52,518 bases of DNA, from positions 1 to 52,518 of the forward strand of contig JAITGE010000021.1 in the NCBI GenBank assembly GCA_031280825.1, given 5' to 3'. The DNA is from Oscillospiraceae bacterium (GTDB lineage Bacteria; Bacillota; Clostridia; Oscillospirales; Acutalibacteraceae). Under the pieces are notes generated by a model. That model searched no databases. It saw nothing but the letters and a program-made list of their open reading frames with translations, and was not told the DNA's origin. This document shows, piece after piece, positions 1 through 8,396 of this stretch; positions within the stretch are counted from its first letter, which is position 1, and every line of letters begins with the position of its first letter. Position numbers and translations under genes: made by a program.

Positions 1-120
1 CTCGCCAAACAGTTCAAGTCCCGCTTGGGCTTAAAAACTTCCATCGCCGGCATACTTCGCCGAAACCTCTTTGATCCCAATTATTTGATCGCTTTCCTGA
101 GTTGCTTTGCTGAAGATTAG
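1..120 (+). CDS. C-terminal end of an unidentified protein (5' truncated)
   Basis: The first 39 codons of the window read open in frame 1 and end at a TAG at 118-120. The peptide is basic and hydrophobic, ends in FLSCFAED, and has no motif I recognise. The next 75 bases are AT-rich and noncoding, and the following gene runs toward it. It could be a real C-terminus or a chance open frame; the window edge prevents a decision. Confidence 0.4.
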   Translation, partial: LAKQFKSRLGLKTSIAGILRRNLFDPNYLIAFLSCFAED

Positions 121-195
121 AATCACGTGTATGGGAAACAATATTTTTAATGAATTATATTTTAATACTTTAGTTTTTCGCCCACGAGGCCGCCC

Positions 196-951
196 TTATG
201 CGCCGCAATATTCCATTAGACCGCAAGCAATTGCAAGCGCCATTTGGTTTTGATAAGCATCCTGCTGAAGCAGCGCCGCGTCGCGCGCGTTGCTTAAAAA
301 ACCGCATTCAACCAAAACAGCGGGGATCTGTGCGTTCCACAACAGATAAATCTCCGTCCCCGAAGGCTTGGCCAGGCGCGTGTTCCCCGGTTGGAGCTGC
401 GCCACCACCTGCGCTTGTAGGGTTTCCGCTAAAATTTTGCTTCCCGGGTGATTTTTTGAATAAAACACCTGCGTCCCGTGGGAAGCGGCGCTTGGAAATT
501 TATTTTGATGGATGCTAACAAATAATGTGTTTTTCCCCAGTGCTTCCATCATCGCGAAGCGGTTGTGGATATCCGAGGCTTTTTTTTCGCGCAACGTCTG
601 TGCGCTTGCGTCATAGATCGCACTGTCCTCCCTGTGCGTCATTTCTGTGCGGAATCCCAGAGCACGGGCGAAGCTTTCGAGCTTGTGCGCAACGGGCAGG
701 TTGATTGTCTTTTCAACAATGCCGTCCACACCGACAGCGCCGCCGTCTTCCCCGCCATGCCCTGGGTCCAGCAGCAGGACGGGCGCCGCCATTTGCGCCG
801 CAACCGCCGCACCCACCGATTCAGTTGCTCGCTGCGCGTGGAGCAGCGCCAGCCCTACAATGCTCAGCAGCGCAATCGCCGCCAGTAGCGCCGCCAAATA
901 ACACCCGCGAATCCCCTGCCCCAACCGCAGCTTCCGCAGGCTGATATGCAT
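196..951 (-). CDS. cwlD: N-acetylmuramoyl-L-alanine amidase, CwlD type
   Basis: Amidase_3 family zinc enzyme that cuts the amide bond between MurNAc and the stem peptide; CwlD acts in making muramic-lactam in spore cortex. With the ATG at 949-951 the protein is 251 residues, close to the usual length of about 240. It has a short basic N-terminus, one membrane segment at about residues 18-36, then the catalytic domain. Visible ligands are H65 in DPGHGG, E80, H148 in SIHQN and catalytic E215 in LVECGFLSN. A purine-rich AAAGGGG lies upstream; in-frame GTG codons at 958-960 and 952-954 are possible starts. The frame stays open further upstream to 1119, but that part overlaps the divergent rmlB promoter and has no domain features. 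Assignment to CwlD rather than another Amidase_3 paralogue rests on size and the single membrane anchor. Confidence 0.85.
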   Translation of the reverse strand: MHISLRKLRLGQGIRGCYLAALLAAIALLSIVGLALLHAQRATESVGAAVAAQMAAPVLLLDPGHGGEDGGAVGVDGIVEKTINLPVAHKLESFARALGFRTEMTHREDSAIYDASAQTLREKKASDIHNRFAMMEALGKNTLFVSIHQNKFPSAASHGTQVFYSKNHPGSKILAETLQAQVVAQLQPGNTRLAKPSGTEIYLLWNAQIPAVLVECGFLSNARDAALLQQDAYQNQMALAIACGLMEYCGA

Positions 952-1045
952 CACCTTCACAGCCACATCCCCTTTCGGCGCTTCGCTCAGACCATCCCCA
1001 GCATATGCGTACACCGCGCGTGAAATGCAGGGCACGAAATCACGC

Positions 1046-1073
1046 TTGACAAAACCGCGCAAACGTTTAGAAT
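1046..1073 (+). promoter_or_regulatory. Sigma-A promoter of rmlB
   Basis: TTGACA at 1046-1051 and TAGAAT at 1068-1073 with a 16-bp spacer. Transcription would begin near 1080, about 50 bases before the rmlB start. The ribosome site AAAGGAGGT lies at 1118-1126. Confidence 0.75.
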
Positions 1074-1130
1074 ATATATGTAGAGACAATCGTGTTGCTT
1101 TAATGTTTTTGAGCCGCAAAGGAGGTCGCC

Positions 1131-2141
1131 ATGAAGCTACTTATCACCGGCGCCGCCGGATTCATCGGCAGCAATTTTGTGTACCATCTGCTTTCTGAAA
1201 ATCCGCATGATACGCTGGTTTGCCTAGATGCGCTGACCTACGCGGGCAATCTGAACACGCTTGTGCCGGCGTTGAAAAACCCGCATGTCCGTTTTGTGCA
1301 CGGCGACATAACAGACGCGGCGCTGGTGAACGCCCTGTTTGCCGCTGAGCATTTTGACGCGGTCATTAACTTTGCCGCCGAAACGCATGTGGATCGATCT
1401 ATTCCCCATCCGGATATCTTCGTGCACACAAATATCCTTGGCACGCAGGTTCTGCTGGACGCCTGCCGCGCGCACGGAGCGCCGCGCTTCCACCAGGTTT
1501 CCACAGACGAGGTATACGGTGATCTGCCGCTGGATCAACCGGAACTGCTCTTTACCGAGCAAACGCCGTTGCGCTGCTCCAGCCCGTATTCTGCCTCAAA
1601 AGCGGGGGCGGATTTGCTGGCGCTGGCATATCACCGCACCTACGGGCTGCCCGTGACCGTTTCGCGCTGCTCCAACAACTACGGACCCTATCAGTTCCCC
1701 GAAAAACTGATCCCGCTCATGATCGCCAAGGCGCTTGCAGATGCGCCTCTGCCCGTTTACGGCAAAGGCACGAACGTGCGCGACTGGCTGCATGTGCAGG
1801 ATCATTGCGCCGCTCTGTGCCTGATTTTGCAAAACGGGGTGCCCGGCGAGGTTTACAACATCGGCGGGCGGAACGAGAGGGATAACCTAACGGTGGTGCG
1901 CACGATCCTGCAGGCGCTTGGTAAGCCGGAATCGCTGATTACATTCGTCGCCGACCGTGCGGGGCACGACCTGCGCTACGGCATTGACCCGGCAAAAATT
2001 CACGCGGCGCTGGGCTGGCTGCCGGCAACGGATTTTGAAAGCGGTATCGCGAAAACCATCGAATGGTATGCACAAAATCGCGCCTGGTGGGGATCGATTT
2101 TAGACGGAAGCTACCAGAACACGCAGGAAGCCTTGCAATAA
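1131..2141 (+). CDS. rfbB/rmlB: dTDP-glucose 4,6-dehydratase
   Basis: Extended short-chain dehydrogenase that turns dTDP-D-glucose into dTDP-4-keto-6-deoxyglucose with tightly bound NAD, the second step toward dTDP-rhamnose and related wall sugars. The 336-residue length is normal. The Rossmann glycine motif TGAAGFIG is at residues 6-13, the catalytic T125-D126-E127 triplet sits in STDEVYG, and the Y153-x3-K157 pair in YSASK is intact. The start follows a near-perfect ribosome site. No rmlA, rmlC or rmlD is adjacent; the next gene is a different sugar nucleotidyltransferase fusion. A large hairpin with a T-run follows the stop. Confidence 0.93.
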   Translation: MKLLITGAAGFIGSNFVYHLLSENPHDTLVCLDALTYAGNLNTLVPALKNPHVRFVHGDITDAALVNALFAAEHFDAVINFAAETHVDRSIPHPDIFVHTNILGTQVLLDACRAHGAPRFHQVSTDEVYGDLPLDQPELLFTEQTPLRCSSPYSASKAGADLLALAYHRTYGLPVTVSRCSNNYGPYQFPEKLIPLMIAKALADAPLPVYGKGTNVRDWLHVQDHCAALCLILQNGVPGEVYNIGGRNERDNLTVVRTILQALGKPESLITFVADRAGHDLRYGIDPAKIHAALGWLPATDFESGIAKTIEWYAQNRAWWGSILDGSYQNTQEALQ

Positions 2142-2161
2142 ACCGTGCCGTGCATATTTTC

Positions 2162-2212
2162 CCGCCCTTCATGCCATACTATTCCGGAATATAGCATGAG
2201 AGGGCGGTTTTT
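2162..2212 (+). terminator. Terminator-like hairpin that also covers the next gene's ribosome site
   Basis: CCGCCCT at 2162-2168 pairs with AGGGCGG at 2201-2207, with inner pairing of CATGC/GCATG and a palindromic TATTCCGGAATA tip. Five T residues follow at 2208-2212. The only purine-rich ribosome site for the gene starting at 2215 (GAGAGGG, about 2199-2204) is inside the 3' arm, so the hairpin could end rmlB transcription and also hide the next start. Confidence 0.65.
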
Positions 2213-2214
2213 GT

Positions 2215-4521
2215 ATGAAAGCAGTCGTTATGGCAGGCGGTGAAGGCAGCCGTTTGCGTCCGCTGACCTGTAACCTCCCAAAGCCCCTCGCGCGGCTTTG
2301 CGGCAAGCCTGTCCTAGAGCATATTTTTGATTTGCTTCTGCGGCACGGCTTCGATCATGCATCACTCAGCCTGGGCTACCTCGGCGGCATGATCGCGGAG
2401 CAATACGAGGCGGGCGCGTATCACGGGCTCGCGTTGGATTTTGTGACCGAAGAACACCCCCTTGGCACGGCAGGCGGCGTGGCGCTTGCCGCAAAGAGCT
2501 GGGAGGAGCCGTTTTTGGTCGTCAGCGGTGACGCTATGTGCGATTTAGATCTTTCGGAAGCATGGCGCTTTCACGCGCAGACGGGCGCGGCGGTCACCAT
2601 CTTAGGCTGTGAAGTCGAAGACCCGCGTGAATACGGTCTTATGCAAACCGCGCCGGACGGAAGGGTGCTCGGTTTTGTGGAAAAGCCCGCCTGGGGGCAG
2701 GTCACCACCAGCACAGCAAACACGGGCGTTTATATCCTTCGTCAGGACTGCCTGCGGCTGATTCCCGAAGGGAAGCACTTTGATTTTGCCAAGGATCTTT
2801 TCCCGCTGCTCTTAGAGCGCGGAGAGTCCATTTACTGCTGCAGGCTTGAAAGCTATTGGTGTGATATCGGCGACCTGGGCGCTTATCTGCGCTGCCAGCA
2901 GGATATGCTGGAGGGCAAGGTGCGATGCGCGCTCCCCGCCGCCCAGCAGGAAAGCGAAGGCATCTTTTTGCGCGGGGCTATGCCGCGCGGTGAATATCAG
3001 CTTGTCCCGCCCGTTTATATCGGCGAAGAGGTGGAAATTGCGGACGGCGCGGTCGTGGGTCCCTTCGCCGTGCTGGATGACGGCTGTACCCTGGGAGAGC
3101 GTGCAAAGGTGCGCGGCAGCGTGCTGCTGCAAAACGCGCGCGTTTCGGCGGCGGCAAGCCTGACAGGCGCGCTGCTATGCGCCGGCGCGGCGGTGCGGCG
3201 CGGCGCTTCGCTGTTTGAGGGCAGCGCTGCGGGCAGCGGCGCGATCATCGGCGCGGGCGCAAGTGTGCAGCCCGGCGTCGCTGTTTGGCCGCACAAGCAG
3301 GTGGAAAGCCAGGCAGTGCTGCAGGATCACTTGAAATACGGCAACCACGCGCCCAACATTTTTGACGACGGCGGCATTGGCGGCGAGGACGGTCTGCCGC
3401 TTACACCCGAAACCTGCGCCGCCCTAGGGGCGGCAATCGGCAGTGTAAAGGGCTGCAAAAAAGCCGGTGTCGCCTGCGACGGCAGCAGCGGAGCGAAGGC
3501 GCTGTTATTTGCCCTCATGGGCGGTCTAATGAGCGCGGGCAGCCACGTTTGGAGCTTTAGCGATTGCTTTGAAGCGCAGCTCTCGTTCTTTACAGGCTTT
3601 TGCGGGCTTGGCATCGGCATTTTTGTGCAGGGCGGACGGTTGCCCTGCATCCGCGTCTGCGGCGAGGGCGGCTTGAGCGTACCGCGATATTTGGAGCGCG
3701 AAATTGAAAACCGCTTACGTCGCGGGGAATTCCACCGCAGCACCGGCAGCGCCTGCAAGGATATTGCCGACATGAGCAGCATCCGCATGATGTATTGCCG
3801 CGAAATGATGAAACAGGCGCCCGAAGAGCTGCAAGGCATGAATACCCGTGTGGAATGCGCAAACGTGCAGGTGAAAACGACACTGGAGGATTGCCTGGAA
3901 CGTCTTGGCTGCGGCTTGCAGAGCGGACCGCTCTTGCGGCTAAACGAGGCGGGCACGGAGCTAACCGCCGAAGAAAACGGGCAAAGCTTTTCATCCGAAA
4001 AACTGCTCGCCCTGTGCTGCCAGCAGGAACTGGAGCAAGGCAATGACCTTGCACTGCCCTATGACGCGCCGGAAATGCTCGACGCCCTGGCGGCGAATGC
4101 CGGGCATTGCGCCTACCGCTACCTTACCAGCCCGGCGGATCAATCCGATTCGGCAGCGCGGCGGCTTTCGGCACGGCAGCTGTGGGTGCGCGACGGACTC
4201 TTCCGCGCGGTAAGGATTCTTGCGGTCATGAAGCAGCAGCATGAAACCCTCGCGCAATTGAACGGGCGCTTGCCGCCATTTTATGTGGAAAAAAAGAGCT
4301 TCACGCTCCCCTGCCCCCCTTCCATGCTCACCAAGGTGTTTGGCGAAAATGACATTTCGCTTGAAAACGCCCGCGAAGGCGTGATACTGCGCAAAGAAAA
4401 CGGTCGGCTGCTCATTACGCCCGGCAAGAACGGTAAGCTTGTCCACGTACTCGCGGAGGCTGCGGATATGGAAGCCGCCCAGGAGCTATGGGTGGGAATC
4501 GGGAAAATACTGCGCGAATAA
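2215..4521 (+). CDS. Sugar-phosphate nucleotidyltransferase fused to a degenerate phosphohexomutase-like domain
   Basis: The 768-residue protein begins with a nucleotidyltransferase domain (MAGGEGSRLRPLT signature near residues 6-18, GDAMCDLD metal site near 105) like mannose-1-phosphate guanylyltransferase or glucose-1-phosphate thymidylyltransferase. A left-handed beta-helix of hexapeptide repeats follows at about 240-365. The C-terminal part follows the phosphoglucomutase/phosphomannomutase fold: a start like KRALIAGLLSAG is seen as FALMGGLMSAG, and VPRYLEREIENRL matches the family. The phosphoserine loop TASHNP is replaced by FVQGGRLPC (470-478), and the metal loop DGDGDR by a segment around LRLNEAGTE (574-582). 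The mutase half is therefore probably a dead enzyme kept for structure or regulation. Substrate cannot be told from sequence. Confidence 0.8.
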   Translation: MKAVVMAGGEGSRLRPLTCNLPKPLARLCGKPVLEHIFDLLLRHGFDHASLSLGYLGGMIAEQYEAGAYHGLALDFVTEEHPLGTAGGVALAAKSWEEPFLVVSGDAMCDLDLSEAWRFHAQTGAAVTILGCEVEDPREYGLMQTAPDGRVLGFVEKPAWGQVTTSTANTGVYILRQDCLRLIPEGKHFDFAKDLFPLLLERGESIYCCRLESYWCDIGDLGAYLRCQQDMLEGKVRCALPAAQQESEGIFLRGAMPRGEYQLVPPVYIGEEVEIADGAVVGPFAVLDDGCTLGERAKVRGSVLLQNARVSAAASLTGALLCAGAAVRRGASLFEGSAAGSGAIIGAGASVQPGVAVWPHKQVESQAVLQDHLKYGNHAPNIFDDGGIGGEDGLPLTPETCAALGAAIGSVKGCKKAGVACDGSSGAKALLFALMGGLMSAGSHVWSFSDCFEAQLSFFTGFCGLGIGIFVQGGRLPCIRVCGEGGLSVPRYLEREIENRLRRGEFHRSTGSACKDIADMSSIRMMYCREMMKQAPEELQGMNTRVECANVQVKTTLEDCLERLGCGLQSGPLLRLNEAGTELTAEENGQSFSSEKLLALCCQQELEQGNDLALPYDAPEMLDALAANAGHCAYRYLTSPADQSDSAARRLSARQLWVRDGLFRAVRILAVMKQQHETLAQLNGRLPPFYVEKKSFTLPCPPSMLTKVFGENDISLENAREGVILRKENGRLLITPGKNGKLVHVLAEAADMEAAQELWVGIGKILRE

Positions 4522-4532
4522 GCGGCAAGCCC

Positions 4533-4561
4533 TTGCGCTTTTCGCCCCGCCGTGTTATACT
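4533..4561 (+). promoter_or_regulatory. Candidate promoter of guaA
   Basis: TTGCGC at 4533-4538 and TATACT at 4556-4561, 17 bp apart, directly ahead of the ribosome site and ATG of guaA. The transcript leader would be only about 20 bases, so there is no room here for a purine riboswitch. Confidence 0.55.
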
Positions 4562-4587
4562 TTTCAAAAAGGATCGGGGGAGCGCGC

Positions 4588-6126
4588 ATGGAGCATCAAT
4601 TGGTGATCGTTTTAGATTTTGGGGGTCAATATTCCCATTTGATTGCGCGGCGGGTGCGCGACTTAGGCGTGTACTGCGAGGTAAAGCCCTACACGACGGC
4701 ACCGGAAGCATTGGCGGCATTGCGACCTGTTGGAATCATCCTGACCGGCGGTCCCAATAGCGTATATGCGGACGGCGCACCGCGCTGCAAAACGGAAATT
4801 CTCACGCTTGGCGTCCCTGTGCTTGGCATCTGCTATGGTGCGCAGCTGATGGCGTGGCTTTGCGGCGGGAAGGTTGCAGCCGCGCCAAAGGGTGAATACG
4901 GTCGGGTTAGCTTAGAAATTCTGGATACGGCGTCGCCCCTTTTTGCCGATGTGGAGCAAAACGCTACCTGTTGGATGAGCCACACTGATTGCATAGCCGA
5001 GGCGCCCACAGGCTTTACCGTCACAGCGCAAACCGAGAATTGCCCCTGCGCCGCCATGGAGGACGCCGCGCGGCGGCTTTATGCCGTGCAGCTGCACCCC
5101 GAGGTGCAGCACACAACCTTTGGCAACCAGATGCTGGGGAATTTTCTGATGAAGGTATGCGCCTGCTCGGGCGATTGGCAGATGCGCGGATACGTGGAGC
5201 AAACAATCGCGCAGCTCAAAACAAAAATCGGCGGCAAAAAAGTTGTTTGCGCGCTTTCCGGCGGTGTAGATTCAACCGTCGCCGCCGTGATGGTGCACCG
5301 CGCCATCGGGCAGCAGCTCACCTGCGTCTTTGTGGATCACGGTCTGCTGCGCAAGAATGAAGGCGATCAGGTAGAGCGCATCTGCAAGGAAACCTTCCAG
5401 ATGAACTTCATCCGCGTGAACGCGCAGGAGGAATTCTTAGGCAAGCTTGCGGATGAAACGGATCCTGAAAAAAAACGCCGCATCATCGGCGAAACCTTCA
5501 TTCGCGTTTTTGAGCGCGAAAGCAAAAAGCTTGGCAAGGTCGGCTATCTGGTGCAGGGCACAATCTACCCGGATGTGATCGAAAGCGGCGCGGGCAATTC
5601 CGCTGTGATAAAAAGCCATCACAACGTAGGGGCGTTGCCCGATGTGGTAGATTTTGATGAAATTGTCGAGCCACTGCGAATGCTTTTCAAAGATGAAGTG
5701 CGCCGCGCCGGGCTGGAGCTTGGTATCCCTGAAGCACTTATTTGGCGGCAGCCCTTCCCGGGTCCGGGGCTGGGTGTGCGCATTCTGGGTTCCATTACCC
5801 CGGAACGGGTCGCATTGCTGCAGGAAGCCGATGCCATCTTCCGTGAAGAAATCGCGCATGCGGGTCTAGAGCGCGGGATCAGCCAATATTTCGCCGTGCT
5901 TACAAATATCCGCTCCGTGGGCGTGATGGGCGACGGACGCACATATGACGCCACAATTGCGCTCCGCGCGATGACGACCTCCGATTTCATGACCGCCGAC
6001 ATCGTTCCCCTGCCCTATGACCTGTTGGGAAAGGTTTCCTCACGCATCGTGAACGAAGTACCGGGTGTGAACCGCGTGGTGTATGACATCACCTCAAAAC
6101 CGCCGGCGACGATGGAGTGGGAGTAA
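4588..6126 (+). CDS. guaA: GMP synthase (glutamine-hydrolysing)
   Basis: Converts XMP, ATP and glutamine to GMP, the last step of guanine nucleotide synthesis. The 512-residue protein has an N-terminal class I glutamine amidotransferase domain ([10 protein letters not shown] near the start, catalytic C82 in GICYGAQ, HPEVQH as the His/Glu pair). An ATP pyrophosphatase domain follows with the SGGVDS P-loop at 224-229, then the C-terminal dimerisation domain ending in KPPATMEWE. The ATG at 4588 follows GGGGGAG and gives the family N-terminus; an earlier GTG at 4552 would overlap the promoter. The 3' end of guaA is a known integration site for genomic islands, and the sequence just after this stop looks like such a scar. 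Confidence 0.96.
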   Translation: MEHQLVIVLDFGGQYSHLIARRVRDLGVYCEVKPYTTAPEALAALRPVGIILTGGPNSVYADGAPRCKTEILTLGVPVLGICYGAQLMAWLCGGKVAAAPKGEYGRVSLEILDTASPLFADVEQNATCWMSHTDCIAEAPTGFTVTAQTENCPCAAMEDAARRLYAVQLHPEVQHTTFGNQMLGNFLMKVCACSGDWQMRGYVEQTIAQLKTKIGGKKVVCALSGGVDSTVAAVMVHRAIGQQLTCVFVDHGLLRKNEGDQVERICKETFQMNFIRVNAQEEFLGKLADETDPEKKRRIIGETFIRVFERESKKLGKVGYLVQGTIYPDVIESGAGNSAVIKSHHNVGALPDVVDFDEIVEPLRMLFKDEVRRAGLELGIPEALIWRQPFPGPGLGVRILGSITPERVALLQEADAIFREEIAHAGLERGISQYFAVLTNIRSVGVMGDGRTYDATIALRAMTTSDFMTADIVPLPYDLLGKVSSRIVNEVPGVNRVVYDITSKPPATMEWE

Positions 6127-6310
6127 GAGTGACAAGTCTGTAATCCCTTGATATGACAGGGTTTTCAGCACTTCGAATTAGTGATTGATACTGATTTGAT
6201 ACTAACTTTTATTCCATGCTAACCTTTCATAAAGCAGTATTATCCGACCGAAGATAAATCAACTAATAAGATGGAAGACCCAAGCCAGAAGTGAGCAAAT
6301 CGAGAATATT

Positions 6311-6332
6311 AAAAGCCCCGCGAGGGGCTTTT
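6311..6332 (+). terminator. Intrinsic terminator
   Basis: AAAAGCCCC (6311-6319), loop GCGA, GGGGCTTTT (6324-6332), running into TTTTCTTC. The stem is symmetrical with A's on the 5' side, so it could work in either direction. It may end guaA transcription. Confidence 0.7.
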
Positions 6333-6453
6333 CTTCATAATAAGCGAGATAATGAGCAAAACCCAAACCGCCCACCATTTTACAGGCGGGCGGTTGGTGC
6401 CAACATTTTTTGGGGGTTAATCCAGTGCCATTACTTTCAAAGCGCCAAACAGT

Positions 6454-6660
6454 TTGCGGAAGTTATACAAAGACACCGTCGGCGGACGCGTTCTTGACAG
6501 CATAAAAGAGCAACTGCACTTCGCCGCCCACGGCAACACCGCCGCCGAGAGCGGCGCGGTGATAGCGAAAAAACATCTATCCGATGATGAGCTTGATACG
6601 CTGAACCGTATCGTTATGATCTATTTGGAATTTGCCGAGTTGCAGGCGATAACGCCGTAG
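6454..6660 (+). pseudogene. RhuM-family (virulence/Fic-associated) protein fragment
   Basis: The 68-codon frame contains HFAAHGNTAAE followed by AKKHLSDDELDTLNRIVMIY and LEFAELQA. This matches my recollection of the RhuM family, where KLHFAIHGHTAAE is followed some 30 residues later by AKNYLxxEELxxLNRIVxxYLDYAE. Here the two blocks are nearly adjacent, so the part between them appears deleted. The N-terminal two-thirds and the C-terminus are missing. The frame is open upstream to at least 6421 but without matching family sequence. RhuM proteins are common on prophages and genomic islands. Confidence 0.6.
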
Positions 6661-6723
6661 GCGAAGAGCTTCAGCCGGAGCATCACTCCGGTAAGCGCAT
6701 ACCGCTGTTTATCTCAGCGTAGC

Positions 6724-8295
6724 CTAGTCGCCCATCGTCGCCGACATCCGTCCGTCATAATCTATTTTTGCCAAGCGCTTGACCTCGTTCAAATTCAGCT
6801 GCATACATTTGGCAAGGCGCGTACCATAATCCGGATCCGCCAAATAACAATGCGCGGCGTGCCGCATACGCACCTTTTGGCTGACGCTAATGCCGTTTTG
6901 GCACATAGCCGCGTTGGTGTTCATCACAAGCGCTTGCTTTTGCTCCTCGCGCATTAACCGATACAACCGCCCCGGCTGATCAAAGCAATCGTCTGTAACG
7001 TCATCCTTCGGTTCATAATGATACACATCACCGCCGGAATGCAGCGGCGGCTCTTGGTGTTCCAGCTGCTGCCCCCACTCGTTTTTACTGTTTGGCTGAT
7101 AGGTGACCGTGCCGCCATAATTACCGTCCACGCGCATTGGTCCGTCACGGTGATAAGAATGGAACGGACACTTGGGCGCGTTCACCGGGATTTGATGCGC
7201 GTTCACGCCCACGCGGTAGCGCTGCGCGTCGCCATAACTAAACAGCCGCCCCTGCAGCATTTTATCCGGCGAAAAACCGACGCCCGGCACAACGTGAGAA
7301 GGATCAAAAGCCGCTTGCTCCACATCCGCAAAGTAATTCTCCGGGTTTCGGTTCAGTTCCAACACGCCAACCTCCATCAGCGGATAGTCGCCGTGAAACC
7401 ATACCTTTGTAATATCAAAGGGGTTATACGGATGCGTGTTTGCCTGCTCTTCCGTCATCACTTGGATATACATTGTCCACTTAGGGCAATTGCCGCGGTC
7501 GATTTCGTTAAAAAGATCCATCTGGTGGCTGTCGCGGGTTTGCGCGATGACCTCCATCGCCTGCTGGTCCGAAAGGTTCTGAATGCCCTGCTGTGTGCGC
7601 AGGTGAAATTTCACCCAGCAGCGCTCCCCCGCTTCGTTAAAAAAGCTAAAGGTGTGGCTGCCGAAGCCGTGCATGTGCCGGTAACTCGCCGGAATGCCAC
7701 GGTCGCTCATGGTGATGGTCACCTGGTGCAGCGCCTCAGGCAAAGACGACCAAAAATCCCACTTTGCCTGAGGGTTATTCAGGTTTGTCTGCGGGTCGCG
7801 CTTGATGGCATGGTTCAAATCCGGAAAACGCAGCGGATCGCGCAAAAAAAACACCGGTGTGTTGTTGCCCACCAGATCCCAATTGCCTTCTTCCGTATAA
7901 AATTTCATAGCAAAGCCACGGATGTCGCGATCCACATCCGAACCGCCGCGCTCTGCCGCAACGAGTGAGAAACGCATAAACACATCGGTTTGCTTGCCGA
8001 TTTTCGCAAAAAGCTTCGCCTTGGTGTATTGCGTGATGTCGCGCGTAACGGTGAACGTTCCGAACGCGCCCGAGCCCTTGGCGTGCATACGCCGCTCCGG
8101 GATAACCTCGCGGTCAAAATGCGCCAGCTTTTCCAGATACCACACATCCTGGAGCATCATACCGCCGCGCGCGCCATCGGTGAGGACGTTGGTGTTATCC
8201 GCCACTGGCGCGCCGCTTTCCCGCGTGAGCGCTTTTGCCTGCCGCTCATTCGCCGCTTCTGTTTTTTGGGGGCTTGTCTGCTTTTTTTGTGCCAT
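6724..8295 (-). CDS. katA: Catalase (monofunctional haem type)
   Basis: Breaks hydrogen peroxide into water and oxygen in the cytoplasm. At 523 residues it fits the small-subunit clade. The distal-haem histidine H71 is in RRMHAKG, the partner asparagine N144 in VGNNTPVFF, and the proximal haem tyrosine in [12 protein letters not shown] near residue 354. The ATG at 8293-8295 follows GGAGGAG; an upstream in-frame ATG at 8316 would extend the protein by seven residues ahead of that site. It is the third of three minus-strand genes after the rodA-like gene and the secreted hydrolase, with an 80-base gap in which I see no strong promoter and no clear PerR box. Catalase is not universal in Clostridia, so it suggests some oxygen exposure. 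Confidence 0.95.
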   Translation of the reverse strand: MAQKKQTSPQKTEAANERQAKALTRESGAPVADNTNVLTDGARGGMMLQDVWYLEKLAHFDREVIPERRMHAKGSGAFGTFTVTRDITQYTKAKLFAKIGKQTDVFMRFSLVAAERGGSDVDRDIRGFAMKFYTEEGNWDLVGNNTPVFFLRDPLRFPDLNHAIKRDPQTNLNNPQAKWDFWSSLPEALHQVTITMSDRGIPASYRHMHGFGSHTFSFFNEAGERCWVKFHLRTQQGIQNLSDQQAMEVIAQTRDSHQMDLFNEIDRGNCPKWTMYIQVMTEEQANTHPYNPFDITKVWFHGDYPLMEVGVLELNRNPENYFADVEQAAFDPSHVVPGVGFSPDKMLQGRLFSYGDAQRYRVGVNAHQIPVNAPKCPFHSYHRDGPMRVDGNYGGTVTYQPNSKNEWGQQLEHQEPPLHSGGDVYHYEPKDDVTDDCFDQPGRLYRLMREEQKQALVMNTNAAMCQNGISVSQKVRMRHAAHCYLADPDYGTRLAKCMQLNLNEVKRLAKIDYDGRMSATMGD

Positions 8296-8396
8296 ATGCC
8301 CGCATCTCCTCCGCAATCAAAAATGTGAAAATACGCCCAAGGTATTTTGCTCCATTTGCGGAAGAATAAACATGACGGTCAAAATTCTGCCGGTGC

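Larger units (their letters stand above)
6127..6723. other. Scar region after guaA: probable decayed genomic island
   Basis: This 600-base gap is more AT-rich and disordered than its surroundings. It starts right at the guaA stop with several overlapping TGATAC-type short repeats (about 6183-6203), then holds an isolated terminator (6311-6332), an 8-bp stem AACCGCCC/GGGCGGTT (6366-6373 with 6388-6395), a RhuM-family gene fragment, and a small CCGGAG/CTCCGG hairpin (6675-6691). There is no integrase gene and no clear second copy of the guaA 3' end. The island reading is inference from the insertion site plus the phage- and island-associated gene fragment. Confidence 0.5.

Noticed and set aside
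3327-4043. 238-codon minus-strand frame
   Set aside because: Shadow of the nucleotidyltransferase fusion; Ser/Pro/Arg-rich with no recognisable family.
4522-4587. Purine riboswitch ahead of guaA
   Set aside because: The likely promoter leaves a leader of about 20 bases, too short for an aptamer.
7018-7968. 316-codon open frame on the plus strand
   Set aside because: Antisense to catalase, whose haem-site residues are all intact.
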